Source: Aquitalea sp. (GTDB taxonomy: Bacteria; Pseudomonadota; Gammaproteobacteria; Burkholderiales; Chromobacteriaceae). From it: a DNA stretch of 7,459 nt. Positions 5,456-7,459 of this stretch are shown piece by piece. Each line of letters starts with the position of its first letter. Within the stretch, counting starts at the first letter, position 1. A program made the translations under genes and the position numbers. The notes beneath the pieces are model-generated. The model was not told the DNA's origin and did not search any database. It saw only the letters and a program-made list of their open reading frames with translations. The stretch is from positions 1 through 7,459 of the forward strand of contig JAFANL010000295.1 of the NCBI GenBank assembly GCA_019232735.1, in the 5' to 3' direction.

Positions 5456-7459
5456 ATGACGGAGCTGGACAAGGATCTTCCCCTACGAGCCGACCTGGCG
5501 CGGCTGGACCGCCTGCTAGGAGAGGTACTGCATGCGCAGGAAGGCCCCGAGGTGTATCAGGAGGTCAAGGCCATTGCGGCCCGGACGCCGGAACAACGCG
5601 CACTGCCCCTGCCCGACAGCCTGTCGCCCAAGGCTACCACGGCGCTGGTGCGTGCCTGTGGCCTGTATGCCCAGTTGTTCAATATTGCGGAAGACCTGCA
5701 CCACACCCGTCGTCGTCGTGCGCACCAGATCGCGGGCTCGCGCCCGCAGCAGGGCAGCCTGAACCGGGCACTGGCACGGCTGAAGGAAGAAGGCGTCAGC
5801 TTTGCCCAACTGTCGGAAACCCTGCAAGACGCCTATGTTGGCGCCATCCTGACCGCTCATCCCACCGAAGTGCAGCGCCAGAGCGTGCTGGATGGCCACC
5901 GCGCGGTGCGCAAATTCCTCAGCCTGCTGGGTTCGCCCGATCTGACACCGGAAGAGGAAACCGAGCTGGACGGCAAGCTCAAGCGGGTGATCCTGTCGCT
6001 GTGGCAAACCTCGGAAATCCGCCATTTCAAGCTGTCGGTGGAGGACGAAATCAAGAATGGCGTGGCTTACCACCCGATGACCTTTTTCTCCGCCTTGCCG
6101 CGCCTGTACGACCGGCTGGGCAAGGAAGTGGAAGCCGCCTGGGGCCAGAACCCGGCCCTGCCGCCCTTTATCCGTGTCGGTAGCTGGATCGGGGGCGATC
6201 GGGACGGCAACCCCAATGTCAACGCCACGGTGCTGCGCCATGCCTTCACCCTGCAGGCCACCCAGGCGTTTGAGCATTATCTGTATGAGCTGGCGGCGCT
6301 GTACCGCGAACTGTCGCTGTCCTCGCGCCACGTTGTTGTCAGCCCGGCCTTGCAGGCCCTGTCCGACCGGACCCCGGACAACAAGGAAAGCCGCGAGCAG
6401 GAACCTTACCGCCGTGCGCTGGCGACCATCGAATCCCGCCTGCAAGGCAAGGCGGCCGAGCTGGGGCTGGCCGTGCGTGGCCGCTGGCCGCTGGGCGAGC
6501 CGTATCGCAATACTTCCGAGCTGCAGGCCGATCTGGCCATCGTGGCCGATTCCCTGACCGCCCATGGCAGTGCCTTGCTGGCCGAGGGGCGGCTGGCACG
6601 CTTGCGCCGCGCCGTGGAAGTGTTCGGCTTCTTCCTGATGCCGGTGGATCTGCGTCAGTTTGCCGGCATGCACGAAGCCGTGGTCAGCGAGCTGTTTTCC
6701 AGTGCCGGTCTGGAGCACTATCCGGCGCTGGACGAGGCGGCGCGCATCCGCGTGCTGCTGCGTGAGCTGGCCACGCCGCGCCTGCTGTACTCACCCTACC
6801 AGCAGTACAGTGCGGATACCGAAAAAGAGCTGGCCATTTTCCGTGAAGCCGAACGTATCCAGCAGCAGTTTGGCAGCGAGGCCATCAGCCAGAGCATCAT
6901 TTCCAACTGCGCCTCGGTCAGCGATATTCTGGCGCTGACGCTGATCCTGAAGGAAACCGGCCTGATCCGGCTGGAAAACGGCCTGCCGGTGTCCAGCATC
7001 AATGTGGTGCCGCTGTTTGAAACCATTGCCGATCTGGCGGCCGCCACCGACATCATGGACACGCTGTTCGCCCTGCCGTGGTATCAGCTGCTGCTCAAGA
7101 GCCGTGGCATGCTGCAGGAAGTGATGCTGGGCTATTCCGACAGCAACAAGGATGGTGGCTATCTCACCAGCCAGTGGGAGCTGTACAAGGCCGAGCAGCG
7201 ACTGGTGCAAAGCTTTGACAAGGCCGGCGTCAAGCTGCGGTTGTTCCATGGCCGAGGCGGTTCGGTGGGGCGTGGCGGCGGCCCGTCCTTCGAGGCCATC
7301 ATGGCGCAGCCTGCCGGCAGCGTGGCCGGGCGCATCCGCATTACCGAGCAGGGCGAGGTGATTGCCTCCAAGTATTCCGACCCGGACATCGGCACCCGCA
7401 ACCTGGAAGCGCTGGTGGCCGCCACGCTGGAAGCCAGCCTGACCAACCACCCCAGTGGC
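5456..7459 (+). CDS. ppc: Phosphoenolpyruvate carboxylase, 3' end beyond the window
   Basis: The frame stays open from the ATG to the last base, giving 668 residues. Full-length enzymes have about 880-930, so roughly the last quarter is missing. The enzyme adds bicarbonate to PEP to make oxaloacetate and refill the TCA cycle; it is a cytosolic homotetramer. Signatures in order: LTAHPTE at 132-138 with catalytic His135, GSWIGGDRDGNP at 242-253, PVDLRQF with Asp398 and Arg400, PLFET with Glu522 (metal ligand), GYSDSNKDGG at 559-568 with Asp562 and Lys565, and FHGRGGSVGRGGGP at 597-610 with Arg606 (E. coli Arg587). All visible catalytic residues are intact, so activity is expected. The unseen C-terminus should hold most of the aspartate-inhibition site. 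AAGGA at 5443-5447 supports the ATG at 5456; an in-frame ATG at 5405 would add 17 residues but has a poorer ribosome-binding site. The motif style (SNKDGG, and GGGP rather than GGAP) differs from E. coli Ppc. Confidence 0.97.
   Translation, partial: MTELDKDLPLRADLARLDRLLGEVLHAQEGPEVYQEVKAIAARTPEQRALPLPDSLSPKATTALVRACGLYAQLFNIAEDLHHTRRRRAHQIAGSRPQQGSLNRALARLKEEGVSFAQLSETLQDAYVGAILTAHPTEVQRQSVLDGHRAVRKFLSLLGSPDLTPEEETELDGKLKRVILSLWQTSEIRHFKLSVEDEIKNGVAYHPMTFFSALPRLYDRLGKEVEAAWGQNPALPPFIRVGSWIGGDRDGNPNVNATVLRHAFTLQATQAFEHYLYELAALYRELSLSSRHVVVSPALQALSDRTPDNKESREQEPYRRALATIESRLQGKAAELGLAVRGRWPLGEPYRNTSELQADLAIVADSLTAHGSALLAEGRLARLRRAVEVFGFFLMPVDLRQFAGMHEAVVSELFSSAGLEHYPALDEAARIRVLLRELATPRLLYSPYQQYSADTEKELAIFREAERIQQQFGSEAISQSIISNCASVSDILALTLILKETGLIRLENGLPVSSINVVPLFETIADLAAATDIMDTLFALPWYQLLLKSRGMLQEVMLGYSDSNKDGGYLTSQWELYKAEQRLVQSFDKAGVKLRLFHGRGGSVGRGGGPSFEAIMAQPAGSVAGRIRITEQGEVIASKYSDPDIGTRNLEALVAATLEASLTNHPSG

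Noticed and set aside
5215..6183. Plus-strand open frame of 322 codons starting GTG in the intergenic region
   Set aside because: Most of it overlaps ppc in another frame. The intergenic part shows no ribosome-binding site or known motif, and the rest is Arg/Pro/Gly-rich shadow sequence.
5516..6718. Open frame of 400 codons on the minus strand, opposite ppc
   Set aside because: It is antisense to a clear ppc frame that holds all catalytic motifs. The translation is Gln/Gly/Arg-rich with no recognisable fold.
6791..7450. Open frame of 219 codons on the minus strand near the window end
   Set aside because: Again antisense to ppc, over its most conserved motifs (GYSDS, FHGRGG); it arises from codon bias.
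1..7459. A novel defence, mobile or secretion system in this window
   Set aside because: All long frames that make sense belong to known housekeeping or envelope families. There are no integrases, transposases, terminal repeats, spacer arrays or compositional shift suggesting an acquired island.

Overview
This window looks like the core chromosome of a GC-rich proteobacterium. A betaproteobacterium of the Neisseriales type (Chromobacterium, Aquitalea or Vogesella relatives) is the best guess. That rests on the hemC-hemD-hemX-hemY gene order, the style of the proteins and the codon use; no rRNA or other marker is present, so the placement is an inference. I see no insertion sequence, phage gene, CRISPR array, tRNA or rRNA.

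Layout. (1) Bases 26-1160, plus strand: two small envelope-protein genes in tandem. The first encodes a secreted META (HslJ-like) domain joined to a DUF4377-like domain. The second encodes a META-domain lipoprotein. (2) Bases 1165-1190: a perfect 10-bp hairpin that can end transcription from both sides, set between convergent genes. (3) Bases 1208-5105, minus strand: the heme-biosynthesis operon in the order hemC, hemD, hemX, hemY. HemC and HemD make uroporphyrinogen III from porphobilinogen. HemX and HemY are inner-membrane proteins that accompany them. The junctions are two 4-base ATGA overlaps and one 3-base gap, so the genes are probably translationally coupled. (4) Bases 5106-5455: a divergent control region of 350 bases with a likely hemC promoter, candidate ppc promoters, two nested or isolated palindromes and phased A-tracts. 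(5) Bases 5456-7459, plus strand: the first 668 codons of ppc (phosphoenolpyruvate carboxylase), which runs off the end of the window.

How the parts relate. PEP carboxylase refills oxaloacetate for the TCA cycle, and tetrapyrrole synthesis draws on central-carbon precursors. A shared divergent control region is therefore plausible, but the sequence does not prove co-regulation.

I found no undescribed biological system. The most interesting points are the tandem META pair with its DUF4377 fusion and the palindrome plus A-tract cluster between hemC and ppc.
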